A stretch of 64,000 nucleotides of DNA. Source: Patagioenas fasciata (Eukaryota; Chordata; Aves; Columbiformes; Columbidae). Below, one piece after another: positions 12,805-26,000 of the stretch. A program made the position numbers and the translations under genes. Each line of letters opens with the position of its first letter. Positions within the stretch are counted from its first letter, which is position 1. The notes beneath the pieces are model-generated. The model searched no databases, was not told the origin of the DNA, and worked only from the letters and a program-made list of their open reading frames with translations. The DNA lies in NCBI RefSeq assembly GCF_037038585.1, contig NW_027288510.1, positions 4,469,001 through 4,533,000 of the forward strand, written 5' to 3'.

Positions 12805-13600
12805 CTTTTTCTCTCTTTCCTCCCCCTTTTCCCTCTTTTCCCTCTTTCCCCCTTTATGCCTCTTCCCCCCTTTTTCCCTTCCCCCCTTTTTCCCTCTTTT
12901 CCCTCTTTCCACCGTTTTTTCCTCTTTTCGCTCTTTCCCCCTTTATCCCTGTTTCCCCCCTTTTTCCCCCTTTCCCCCCTTTTTCCCTCTTCCCCCTCTT
13001 TTCTCCCTTTTCCCTCTTTCCCCCTTTATCCCTCTTTTCCCTCTTTCCGCCCTTTTCCCTCTTCCCCCCTTTTTCCCTCTTTTCCCTCTTTCCCCTTTAT
13101 CCCTCTTTGCCCCCTTTTTCCCTCTTTTTCCTCTTCCCCCCCTCTTCCCCCTCTTTTCCCTCTTCCCCCTTTTTCCCTTTTCCCCCCTTTTCCCCCTTTT
13201 TCCTCTTTCCCCCCTTTTCTCCCCTTTTCCCTCTTCCCTCTTTTCCCTTCTTTCCCCCCTTTCCCTCTTCCCCCCTCTTTCCATCTTATCCCTCTTTTCC
13301 CCCTTTATCCCTGTTTCTTCCCTTTTCCCCCCCTTTCCCTCTTTCCTCGCTTTTTCCCTATTTTTCCCTCTTTCCCCCCTTTTTCCCTCTTTTCCCTCTT
13401 TCCTCGCTTTTTCCCCCTTTTTCCCTCTTTCCCCCCTTTTTCCCTCTTTCCCCCCTTTTTCCCTCTTTCCCCCCTTTTTCCCCCTTTTCCCTCTTTCCTT
13501 GCTTTTTCCCCCTTTTCCCTCTTTCCCCCTTTTCCCTTTCCCCCCTTTTCCCTCTTCCCCCGTTTCCCTCTCCCGTTTTCCCGTCCCTCCTCCCATTCCC
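12805..13600. repeat. long polypyrimidine tract (CCCCCTTTTTCCCTCTTT repeats)
   Basis: About 800 bases of nearly pure C/T on the plus strand, made of degenerate copies of TTCCCTCTTTCCCCCC. It lies in the inferred first intron of ZNF541, upstream of the acceptor at 13,747. Homopurine-homopyrimidine mirror-like tracts of this length can form triplex DNA. The 513-codon open frame across it is Phe/Pro/Ser only and not a gene. Confidence 0.9.
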
Positions 13601-13747
13601 ATGCAGCCCAACCCCTTCCCCCCTTTTCCCCAGAGCAGTTTTCATACAGATCCCCCCTTTCCCCCCAGCCCCGAACCCCCGGGGGTTTCTCAGCATCAGC
13701 AGCCACTTCACTCCCCCCCAATTTAACTCTTTGTGTCCCTTTTCCAG

Positions 13748-14049
13748 GCTCTTTGGGAGCCCGGGTGTCCTGGGGCCGCTCTGGTTTTTGCTCCGGGGTG
13801 TTTGGAGCCCGGTGACCATGGACCTGTTTCCCTTGGGCGACGAGCTGCGTGGCTTTGCCCAGAGCCCCGGGCTGCTCTGCGGGGAAGCGCTGGACCTGAG
13901 CCTGGAGCCCAGTCTGAGCCTGGAGCCCAACCTGAGCCTGGAGCCCAACCTGGAGCCCAACCTGAGCCTGGAGCCCAACCTGAGCCTGGAGCCCAACCTG
14001 AGCCTGGAGCCCGACCTGAGCCTGGAGCCCAACCTGAGCCTTGAGCTCA
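13748..14049 (+). CDS. ZNF541: ZNF541 first coding exon with SLEPNL repeat
   Basis: A pyrimidine-rich acceptor ends at 13,747. The ATG at 13,818 sits in ACCATGG, a strong initiation context. The product starts MDLFPLGDELRGFAQSPG, reminiscent of the mammalian ZNF541 start (MDQYSLGDE, from memory). Residues from about 30 onward are seven to eight copies of SLEPNL, coded by an 18-bp repeat. The donor at 14,050 (A then GTATTT) is weak and coincides with the first unit of the AT-rich array that follows. It leaves one base, which fits the phase of the next proposed exon. Without splicing, the frame ends at 14,063. Confidence 0.65.
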
Positions 14050-17000
14050 GTATTTACTACTGATCAGTATTTACTAATGATGGTCAGTATTTATTAATGA
14101 TGATCAGTATTTATTAATGGTGATCAGTAATTATTAATAACGGCTAGTATTTATTAATGACGCTCAGTATTTATTAATGATGGTCAGTATTTATTAATGA
14201 CGATCAGTATTAGTGGTGATCAGTAATTATTAATAACGGTATTTATTAATGACGATCAGTATTTATTAATGATGGTCAGTATTTATTAGGGACAATCAGC
14301 ATTTATTAATGATGGTCAGTATTTATTAATGACGATCAGCATTATTAATAAGGATCAATATTTATTAATGGTGATCAGTATTTATTAATAACGACCAGTG
14401 TTTATTAGTGATGGTCAGTATTTATTAATGGTGATCAGTATTTATTAATGATGGTCAGTATTTATTAAGGACGATCAGTATTTATTAGTGGTGATCAGTA
14501 ATTATTAATAACAGTCAGTATTTATTAATGACGATCACTATTTATTAACGATGGTCAGTATTTATTAATGACGATCAGTATTATTAATGATGATCATTAT
14601 TTATTAATGATGATCAGTATTTATTAATAACAATCAGTATTTATTAGTGACAGTCAGCATTTATTAAGGACAGTCAGTATTTATGAATGGTGGTTAGTAT
14701 TTATTAAGGACAGTCAGTATTTATTAATGATAGTCAGTATTTATTAAGGACAATCAGTATTTATTAATGATGGTCAGTTTTTATTAATGGTGATCAGTAT
14801 TTATTAATAAGGATCAGTATTAATGATGATCAGTATTTATTAATGATGGTCAGTATTTATTAATGACAATCGGCATTACTAATAAGGATCAATATTTATT
14901 AATGGTGATCATTTATTAATAACGATCAGTATTTATTAGTGATGGTCAGTATTTATTAATGGCGATCAGTATTTATTAATGATGGTCAGTATTTATTAAT
15001 AGCGATCAGTATTTATTAATGACAATCAGTATTTATTAATGACGGTCAGTATTTATTAATAACGATTGGTATTTATTAATGATGATCAGTATTTATTAAT
15101 GATGGTCAGTATTTATTAATGATGATCAGCAATATGAATAAGGATCAATATTTATTAATGGTGATCAGCATTTATTAATAATGATCAGTATGTATTAATA
15201 ACGATCAGTATTAATGATAATCAGTATTTATTAATGATGGTCAGTATTTATTAATGGCGATCAGTATTTATTAATAACGATCAGTATTAATGATGATCAG
15301 TATTCATTAATGATGATCAGTATTTATTAATGACAATCAGCATTATTAATAAAGACCAATATTTATTAATGGTGATCAGCATTTATTAATAATGATCAGT
15401 ATTTATTAATGATGGTCGGTATTTATTAACGGCGATCAGTATTTATTAAGGATGATCAGTATTTACTAATGACGGTCAGTATTTATTAACGGTGACTGGT
15501 ATTTATCAACAATCGGTATTGATTAACGGTCGCTATCTATTAATGATGAGCATTTATTAACGGCAGAGCAACCCCTGCCCGCCACCGTTGCTTCTCTCGT
15601 GCAGGGTGGGAACATCTACCGCCTGCCGACCGCGGCTGGGAGGAAAACGCCTGCGCCGGGCGGTGAGTGAACCCGTGGGAGCTCGAGGGCACATTTGCCT
15701 TAAATCCTTGTTATTTAACCCTTTTGGGTTGAAACCTTTGAGACCGAACGCCGATTGATTCCACCGGGCAAGCTCCACCTGCCTGGAGCTTCAGTGCCGA
15801 CTACGCCATCTGTTCTAAAAGCGCCGCGGCTTTATCATGTTGATTTTTTAACCTATTTATCCTGATTTTTGTCACTTTAGCCACTTGGCGGCTGCTCCGG
15901 TTGATGATGGCGGCGTCTCCATGTGCCGGAACCACGGGTGGTCGGTGGACGCCGAGAGGGGGCAGGTAACGGGCACCCGTGGGTGCTGCTCATTGAGCGG
16001 GGATCTGAGCGAAGGCGGCGAGGGGGACGGCGGTGCCGTCGAAGCCCTTTGCGGGGGTCGTTACCAAATTGTGTGTAACTGGATGATTTGTGAAAGTCGC
16101 TGCCGATTGAGTGGAGACGACGGGGTGAGAAAACGAGAAACAGGGAATCGCTGCGGCGTAAAGATTCGCGTTGCGCGCTCCCGCCCGGTTTGGGTCGTGT
16201 TTAGCGTAGCGGGTTTTATTATCCTCGTTATATAACGGAGAAATAATTGGGAAGAGCAGTTTGCAAAGCGCTTTGATATCCTCCAGCGCCACCGACGCTC
16301 CCGGTTCCGTTTGTGCTCAGGTGCGCGACGCGGGCGATGCAAACACCGCGAAACCATCGTTGGGATATGGAAACGGCGCCTCCGAACCCCCGACACTGTC
16401 CGAAAACCCCCCTCGTGATCCCGGTGTTGGTTCCAGTGACAAGAAACAAGGTGGGTGAGGAGTACTTGGATGGTTGTGCGATGATTCGGCAACCGGCGGC
16501 GCCGGAGTCGCTTCCCGGAGCACCCGTGTGTGTGTCCCTGGCTGAACCAAGGGTGCTACGTGCCCCAGAACCCCCCAAATTACACCCAAATAACGCTATG
16601 GGGACGCGCTCGGCGGCCGCTACCCCAGGGACGGGCTCTGGGAGGCTCCAGGCTCCCGCTGGGTTATTGATCCGAAATACGGAACCCGGCGATCGCCTCG
16701 AGTTGGGTGGAAGGGAGGAAGCATCAGCAGGACCGGAGGGTCCCCAGACCCCTCATTTTGGGGTTCGCCGCTTGCTTTTGAGCCAAAAAAGGAGGAAAAG
16801 CAGATAAACGCCCGTGTGATTTTGTGCGTTTTCCACCTTTAACCCTTTTCTCGTTCGATGTTGCCCAGGTCACCGAAAATGCGTCTCCGGATGGGAAGAT
16901 CTCGCAGCAAAAAGGCGACGGAGGCCGAAACCCCTCGTGATCCCGACACCGGGATTGAAGCGCTTTCGGCCGCCCCGCGGGGTTAATTCGGTGCGATGCG

Positions 17001-20000
17001 GATGTCCCCACGTAGCGCTTTGGGGGGAACACCCCGCTTTATGGTTGTGGTTTACAGGGGGTTTATCTCAACCCGGGCCGAGCGATCCCGGTGTAAAACC
17101 GCCCGGTGAACCCGGTTTGGGTTCGGCGTCCCCTCGCTGGTTTGTGGTGACAAACGCAGAGCTTGTGCTCCCCAAAAACCCCCAAAATGGGTGATTTTGT
17201 GGAATATGGGATGGAAACAACCCCCCCAGGGTTTCGCTGTGATATCGGGTGTAAAAACCACCCGAGTGCTGCGATCGACTGCAAAACCCCATTGGGATGA
17301 TCCATCAGCGACCGATTTCACCAAAACGATGGGAATTGGGACAATTTGTGGTTGTGACGCCGAGGAACGGTCTCGGCACGATGATTTTGATCCTGAGCGT
17401 TGCTTTTCCCCTCTATTTCTCAATATCCCGCAGGCAGAATGGACGGCGACTTGGGATTGTGCCTGGTGAAGGACGCCCCCAAAATCAGCGTCCGGCCGTG
17501 AGTCCCCAAACCACCAAAAACGGGCGCAAAACGGGTGCGTCGCGCTTTTCCTGCCCCTCGTTTGGCCCGCCAGGACCCATTGACGTCCATTCCGAACGGA
17601 ACACGAGGCGCTGATGTCACCGGCGGCGCTGATGTCGCGGCGGAACCCCGGCAACGCTTTGTTGTTCCGAGCCCTCGCAGGGCGTCTCTCCCACTCTGCC
17701 GCGTCTCGGAGCGAATCCCTGTGGTTTTCGGCCGAACCGCGCGGTTTCGGTGCCGATCGGAGCACGATGATGCCGTGAGCGCTCAGAACGCCCCCGTCCC
17801 CCCCGCCGCGCCGCCGCGGTCCCCGTCACCGCCTCCCGTCCCCTCTCCAGGCAGATCAACGTGGGGAGCGGCTTCCAGGCGGAGCTGCCGGCCCTGCGCG
17901 ACCCAGCGCAGGCGCAGCAGGACGAGGAGCGCGCGGAGCTGGTCTGGAAGCCCTGGGGGGACATGGACACCGACCCGCAGGCGCCCGACCCAGGTATCGC
18001 ACGCATTGGGTGCCTGGCCCACCCCACCTGGGCCCCGGGGGGGTCGTCGCTGCTCTTGGGGCTCCCAACGCTGCCTTTTGGGTAGAAATAGTGACGTTTT
18101 TCCGTGTCTTTCTTGCTCTCCGCTCCACCTGGTTGGCTCGTTTTCCGCTGTCCCGTATCGCGCCTTTTGTCCCCAAAACCCAACATAAACCCAACTTTTC
18201 CTTCTCGTATCGTACCCATTGTTGTATCGCACCTTTTCTTGACCAACCCTGACGTTTCCATTGTCCTATCGCATCTTTTCTCAACAAAACCCAACTTTTC
18301 CTTGTCCTATCGCATCTTTTCTCAACAAAACCCAACTTTTCCTTGTCTTATCACGTCTTTTCTTGACAGAACCCAACGTTTCTGTTGTCCTATCGCGTCT
18401 TTTCTTGACATAAACCCAACTTTTCCTTGTCCTATTGTCTTTTCTTGACATAAACCCAACTTTTCCTTGTCCTATTGGTTCTTATCTTGACCAACTCCAA
18501 CTCTTCCTTGACCTATCGTGTCTTTTCTTGACAAAAGCCAACTTTTCCTTGTCCTATCGTGTCTTTTCTTGACAAAACCCAACGTTTCCATTGTCCTATC
18601 ACGTCTTTTCTCAACAAAACCCAACTTTTCCTTGTCCTATTGCACCTTTTCTTGACAAACCCCAACATTTCCTTTATCATATCGCATCTTTTCTTGACCA
18701 ACTCCAACTTTTCCTTGAATCGTACCCATTGTCGTATCACGCTTTTCCTTGACAAACCCCAGCTTTTCCTTGTTGGATCCCATATTTCCACCCCCAAACC
18801 CCAACAGCCCCATGTCACATCCCCCTTTCCCCAAACCCCAACACCCCCATGTCACATCCCCCTTTCCCCAAACCCCAACAGCCCCATGTCACATCCCCCT
18901 TTCCCCAAACCCCAACATCCCCATGTCACATCCCCCTTTCCCCCAACACCCCCATGTCACATCCCCCTTTCCCCAAACCCCAACACCCCCATGTCACATC
19001 CCCCTTTCCCCCAACACCCCCATGTCACATCCCCCTTTCCCCAAACCCCAACATCCCCACCTCATATCACCCCATTTCCCCCCCGAACCCCAACATCCCC
19101 ATGTCCCATCACCCCGTTTCCCCCACCCCGTGTCGGTTGCAGTGTTGACCCTGCTGTCCATGGCGAGCTCCAGCACCATCCCTGGGAGCTCCAGCACCAT
19201 CCCCGGGAGCTCCAGCACCATCCCTGGGAGCTCCAGCGCCATCCCCGGGAGCTCCAGCGCCATCCCCGGGAGCTCCAGCACCATCCCTGGGAGCTCCAGC
19301 GCCATCCCCGTGAGCTCCAGCACTATCCCTGTGAGCTCCAGCGCCATCTCTGGAAACTCCAGTGCCATCCCTGGGAGCTCCAGCGCCATCCCCGGGAGCT
19401 CCAGTGCCATCCCCAGGAGCTCCAGTGCCATCCCCGGGAGCTCCAGTACCATCCTCAGGAGCTCCAGTGCCGTCCCCGGGAGCTCCAGTGCCATCCTCAG
19501 GAGCTCCAGTGCCATCCCCGGGAGCTCCAGTGCCGTCCCCGGGAGCTCCAGTGCCATCCTCGGGAGCTCCAGTGCCATCCCCGGGAGCTCCAGTGTCATC
19601 CCCGGGAGCTCCAGTGCCATCCCCAGGAGCTCCAGTGCCATCCCCAGGAGCTCCAGTGCCATCCCCGGGAGCTCCAGTACCATCCTCAGGAGCTCCAGTG
19701 CCGTCCCCGGGAGCTCCAGTGCCATCCTCAGGAGCTCCAGTGCCATCCCCGGGAGCTCCAGTGCCATCCTCGGGAGCTCCAGTGCCGTCCCCGGGAGCTC
19801 CAGTGTCATTCTCGGGAGCTCCAGTGCCATCCTCGGGAGCTCCAGTGCCGTCCCCGGGAGCTCCAGTGCCATCCTCGGGAGCTCCAGTGCCGTCCCCGGG
19901 AGCTCCAGTGCCATCCTCGGGAGCTCCAGTGCCATCCCCGGGAGCTCCAGTGCCATCCTCGGGAGCTCCAGTGCCATCCTCGGGAGCTCCAGTGCCATCC

Positions 20001-23000
20001 TCGGGAGCTCCAGTGCCGTCCCCGGGAGCTCCAGTGCCATCCTCGGGAGCTCCAGTGCCGTCCCCGGGAGCTCCAGTGCCATCCTCGGGAGCTCCAGTGC
20101 CGTCCCCGGAAGCTCCAGTGCCATCCTCGGGAGCTCCAGTGCTGTCCCTGGGAGCTCCGGCGCCGTCCCCAACCTGGAGCTGGCCCTGCACTGCCTGCAC
20201 GCGGCACGCGGCGACGTGATGGTGAGTGACCCCAAAACCACCCGATATCACCCCAAACCCCCTGATATCACCCCCAAACCCCCTGATATCACCCCAAACC
20301 CCCGATATCACCCCAAACCCCCGATATCACCCCAAAACCCCCTAATATCTCCCCAAAACCCCTTGATATGACCCCAGAACCCCCTGATATCACCCCCAAA
20401 CCCCCCGATATCAGCCCCAAAAGCCCCAGTATCACCCCCATGCCCCCGATATCACTCCAAAACCCCCGATATCACCCCAAAACCGCTGATATTTCCGCAA
20501 AACACCCTGGTATCTCCCCAAACCCCCAATATCTCCCCAAAACCCCCGATATCACCCCAAACCCCCGATATCACCCCAAAACCTCCCCGATATCACCCCA
20601 AAACCCCCCGATATCACCCCAAAACCCCCTGATATCTTCCCAAAACACCCCGATATCTCCCCAAAACACCTTGGTATCTGCCCAAATCCCCTTGATATCA
20701 CCCCAGAACCCCTTGATATCTCCCCAAAACCCCCCGATATCACTCCAAACCCCCCCAGTATCTCCCCAAAACCCCCCGATATCACCTCAAAATCTCCCGA
20801 TATCTCCCCAAACCCCCTGATATCACCCCAGAACCCCCCAATATCACCCCCAAGCCACCCGATATCACCCCCAAAAGCCCCAATATCACCCCCATGCCCC
20901 CGATATCACCCCAAAACCCCCCGATATCACCCCCAAACCCCGATATCACCCCAAAACCCCCTCATATCACCCCAAAATCCCCTGATATCTCCCCAAAACA
21001 CCCCGATATCTCCCCAAAACACCTTGATATCACCCCAAAACCCCCTGATATCTCCCCAAAACACCCCGATATCTCCCCAAAACACCTTGATATCACCCCA
21101 AAACCCCCTGATATCTCCCCAAATCCCCTGATATCACCACAAAACCCCTCGATATCTCCCCCAAACCCCTCGATATCACCCCAAAACCCCCTGATATCTC
21201 CCCAAAACCCCTCGATATCTCTTCAAAACCCCCTGATATCTCCCCAAAGTCCCTCAATGTTACCCCAAAACCCCCCGATATCACCCCCAAACCCCGATAT
21301 CACCCCAAAATCCCCCGATATCTCCCCAAAACACCCCGATATCTCCCCAAAACACCTCGATATCACCCCAAACCCCCCAATATCACCCCAAAACCCCCTG
21401 ATATCTCCTCAAATCCCCTGATATCACCCCAGAACCCCTCGATATCACCCCAAACCCCCTGATATCTCCCCAAAACCCCTTGATATCACCCCAAAACCCC
21501 TTGATATCACCCCAAAACCCCTCGATATCTCCCCAAAACCCCCTGATATCTCCCCAAAACCCCTTGATATCACCCCAAAACCCCTTGATATCACCCCAAA
21601 ACCCCCCGATATCACCGCCAAACCCCCCGATATCACTCCAAAACCTCCTGATATCACCCCAAACCCCCCGATATCACCCCAAACCCCACAATATCTCCCC
21701 AAGCCCCCCGATACCTCCCCAAACCCCCCGATATCTCCCCAAAACCCCCCGATATCACCCAAAACCCCCAAAATCACATCTTGGGGCGTCCTGCTCCGAA
21801 TGGAAGGGGAACCCCGAGCCTCTTCCTCTTGCAGAAGGCGCTGGAGATGCTGCTTTCGGGGGGGCCCCCCAAGTCCGAATCGGACCCTCTGGCCAATTAT
21901 CATTACGCAGGTAAACGAGGAACGGGGCCCATTCCCCCCCAGGACACAAACAGACACCACGATACCCTTTCCACGCTGATTTAAACATCTTGGGGTGCCG
22001 ATAACGACCCCCCCGCCCCATTTGCTAATTGCGTTCCCCATAACGAACCCGCTCATTGCCCTGCAGGCTCGGACACGTGGACGCCATTGGAGCAGCAGCT
22101 TTTCCACCGTGCTTTTGCCACCCACAAGAAGGACTTTTATCACATCCACAAGAAGGTAAATCCCCCAAAATCATCGGGTTTTAACCCAAAAAGCCGCGTT
22201 TTTGAGTCACGCATCGAACTCCCGTTCTCCAAAAAGTCATTTTGCTGCTTAATGCTGCAAAAAAGGCACCGGAATGAGACAAAACGAGGCGTAAATGTGA
22301 TTTACCACGGCGTTTCCATCCTAAACCGCCCCTATCCCCTCGCTTAGGTCCAGACTAAGACTGTGGCCCAGTGTGTTGAATATTACTACATCTGGAAGAA
22401 AACGACCAAACTCAAGTCCTACCGAGCAAAAGGGACGGGCAAAAAAGCCAAGAGAAACAAGGAAAAGGCCGAGGAGAAGGTAGAAAACGCGTTTACGCGG
22501 AATTTGCGCCACGGGAAAACCGCCTTGAGGCCAAAAAAGCGGCTTTTTGGGCCTGAAATGGGCTCGATTGGCTGCAGGTTGATTGCAGTGATTCCAGGTA
22601 TTAACGATCCTGGTGGGGTTTGAATGGTTTGGGGGATATTCTGTGGTTTTGGCTTCGCCGCCGAAGGGAATTGCTGTGCGTTCCCTGCCAAAAAGCGGTG
22701 GTTTGTGTCACAAAAAGAGCCGGTTTTGGCTATTTTAGCCTCACCTGGCTGAGTTGTCTCTATGGGCTGTTCCATAGGGTCTTGTTTCCAAGCTGGTTTA
22801 TTCTCAGCGCTCTCGACCTTTGGTGAAAGGGGGGAATGAGGGGAATCTCTGCTTTCCAGGCCACTTTCCAGCCCCCGAAGAAGAAGCCCCGTCCCTCGCC
22901 CGAGGAAAGGGCCAAAATGAAGCAGCAAATGGCCCAAAATGAGGGCGCCGGGGAGTCCTTTCCATGCACTGAGTGCGGCAGGTGAGTTGTTGCTTATTTG

Positions 23001-26000
23001 GGGATAAAGAGGTTAAAAGGTGTTAAAGCCACCCGGCGCGGAGCCGAGAAATGGCGCCGGACCCGCGCCAAAACGCACCCAGAGAGGGTGAAGCCAAAAA
23101 GCACTAAAACCTGGGTTTTCCGCCCCGTTTCCAGGGCGTTTGCCACGATGCGGGGCAAGAACGCACACATGAGGTGGCACCGGGCGCGGGAGCTGCAGGC
23201 GGGGACCGAGCTGACCCCAAAGGGCTTGGAAATTGAGGAGAAAGCAGCTGAAATGGTGACTGTGGTGACGGAGCCGCAGACGGGGACCAAGCCACCCCTG
23301 AAATGTGTGAAAATTGAGGAGAAACCAGCTGAAATGGCGACTGTGGCGCTGGAGCCGCAGGCTGAGACCAAGCTGCCCCTAAAGTGCTTCAAAATTGAGG
23401 AGGAAGCAGGCGAAATGGTGATTGCGGGACCAGAGCTGCAAGCCGGGACTGAGCCACCACCAAAATACCTGAAATTTGAGGACAAACCAACCGAAATGGA
23501 GATTGCGGTGCCGGAGCCGCAGGCCAAGACTGAGCCACCCCCGAAGTGCCTGAAAATTGAGGAAAAACCAGCTGAAATGGGGATTTTGGCAGCGGTGCCG
23601 GAGCTGCAGATGGGGACCGAGCCACCCCCACAATACTTGGAAATAGAGAACAAACCAGCGGAAATGGGGATTGTGGCACCAGAGCCGCAGGCTGGGACTG
23701 AGCCGCCCCCAAAGTGCCTGAATATTGTGGAAAAACCAACCGAAATGGAGATTGTGGTGACGGAGCTGCAGGTGGGGACTGAGCCGCCCCCAAAATGCAT
23801 TAAAATTGAGGACAGACCAGCCGAAATGGGGATTTTGGCACCGGTGCCGGAGCTGCAGATGGGGACTGAGCCACCCCCAAAGTACTTGGAAAGTGAAGAC
23901 AAACCAGCTGAAATGGCGATGCCGGTGCCGGAGCCGCAAGCCGGGACCGAGCCGCCTCCAAACTGCCTGGAAATGGAGGAGAAAGCAGCTGAAAAGGCGA
24001 TTGCGGAGCCGGAGCTGCAGGCCGGGACGGAGCAGCCCCTGAAGTGTGCGAAAATTGAGGACAAACCACCTGAAATGGAGATTGCGGCACCGGAGCTGGA
24101 GGCTGAGACCAAGCCACCACCAGAATACCTGAAAATAGAGGAGAAAGAAGCTGAAATGGTGATTTTGGCACCGGAGCTGCAGATTGGGACTGAGCGACCA
24201 CCAAAATACTTGGAAATTGAGAACAAACCAGCTGAAATGGTGATGCCGGTGCCGGAGCTGCAGGCTGAGACCGAGCCACCCTCAAAGTGCCTGAAAATAG
24301 AGGAGGAAGCAGCTGAAATGGTGATTGTGGTGACGGAGCCGCAGGCTGGGACTGAGCCACCCCCAAAATACTTGGAAATTGAGGAGAAAGCAGGCGAAAT
24401 GGTGATTGTGCCACCAGCACCAGAGCCACAGGCTGGGACTGAGCTGACCCCAAAGGGCTTTCAAATTGAGGAGAAACCAACCGAAATGGAGATTGCGGGA
24501 CCGGAGCCGGATCCGCAAGCCGGGACTGAGCTGCCCCCAAAGTGCCTGAATATAGAGGAGAAAGCAGCTGAAATGGTGATTGTGGCACCAGAGCTGCAGG
24601 TGGGGACCGAGCCACCCCCAAAATGCTTTGAAAGCCAGGAGAAACCAGGTGAAATGGCGATGCCGGAGCCGGAGCTGCAGGTCGGGACGGAGCCACCCCT
24701 GAAACACTTAAAAATTGAGGAGGAACCAGCTGAAATTGTGATTGTGGCGCCGGAGCCGCAGGCCGGGATTGAGCCACCCCTGAAGCCTTTGAAGATCGAG
24801 GACAAACCCGCCGAAGTGGTGAATGTGGAGCCAGAGCCGCAGGCCAGGATGAAGCCGCCCCCAAAGTGTGTGAAAATTGAAGAGAAACCAGCCGAAATGG
24901 AGATTGTGGAGCCGGAGCCGCAGGTGGGGACCGAGCTGCCCATAAAGCGCTTCAAAATTGAGGAGAAACCAGCGGAAATGGTGATGCCGGAGCCAGAGCT
25001 GCAGGCTGAGACCGAACCACCACCAAAATACCTGAAAATGGAGGAGGAACCAGCTGAAACGGTGATTGAGGCGCCGGAGCCGCAGGCTGGGACTGAGCTG
25101 CCCCTGAAGGGCTTTAAAATTGATAAGGAACCAACCGAAACAGTGATTGCAGCGCCGGAGCCGGAGGCCGGGACCGAGCCGCCCCCAAAGCGCTTTAAAA
25201 TGGAGGAGAAACCAACTGAAATGGTGATTGTGGCACCGGTGCCGGAGCCGCAGGATGAGACTGAGATGCCCCCAAAATGCTTGAAGATTGAGGAGGAACC
25301 AGCTGAAATGGCGATTCCGGAGCCAGAGCTGCAGGCCAGGACTGAGCCACCACCAAAATACTTGGAAATTGAGGAGGAACCAGCTGAAATTGTGATGGCG
25401 GTGCCGGAGCTGCAGACCGGGACCGAGACACCACCAAAGTGCCTGGAAATAGAGGAGGAACCAGCTAAAATGGAGATTGTGGTGACGGAGCCACAGGATG
25501 GGACCGAGCCACCCCCAAAATACTTGGAAATTGAAGACCAACCAGCTGAAATGGCGATTGTGGCGCCGGCACCAGAGCCACAGGCTGGGACTGAGCCGAC
25601 CCCAAAGGGCTTTCAAATTGAGGAAAAATCAGCTGAAATGGTGATTGCGGAGCCAGAGCCGCAGGCCGGGACCGAGCCGCCCCAAAAATGCTTTCAAACT
25701 GAGGAGAAAGCAGCCGAAATGGCGATGCCGGAGCCGCAGGCTGAGATGGAGCCACCCTCAAAGTGCCTGAATATTGAGGAGGAACCAGCTGAAATGGAGA
25801 TTGTGGTGCCAGCACCAGAGCTGCAGGATGGGACCGAGCCACCCCCAAACCCTTTGAAGATTGAGGATAAACCAGCCGAGATGGTGATTATGGTGCAGGA
25901 GCCGCAGGCTGAGACCGAGCTGCCCCTAAAGTGCTGCAAAATTGAGAAGAAACCAGCTGAAATGGCGATGCCGGAGCCGGAGCCGCAGGCCGGGACCAAG

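Noticed and set aside
12185-14063. Proline/phenylalanine/serine open frames of over 500 codons
   Set aside because: They follow the C-rich and polypyrimidine repeats. Only the part from the ATG at 13,818 has a splice acceptor, a good start context and similarity to a known protein.
16451-16807. Continuation of an open frame after the exon ending at 16,450
   Set aside because: A GTGGGT donor and the phase chain favour ending at 16,450. The open stretch has no recognised similarity, though it could be retained in some transcripts.
18994-20311. Two minus-strand open frames of 400-415 codons over the 21-bp repeat (LPGMALEL, GAPGDGT)
   Set aside because: They are antisense by-products of a repeat divisible by three; the plus strand has ELM2 flanks and splice sites.
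22994-24226. Minus-strand 410-codon frame and other antisense frames over the ZNF541 tail
   Set aside because: They mirror the coding repeat; no start, splice or domain evidence.
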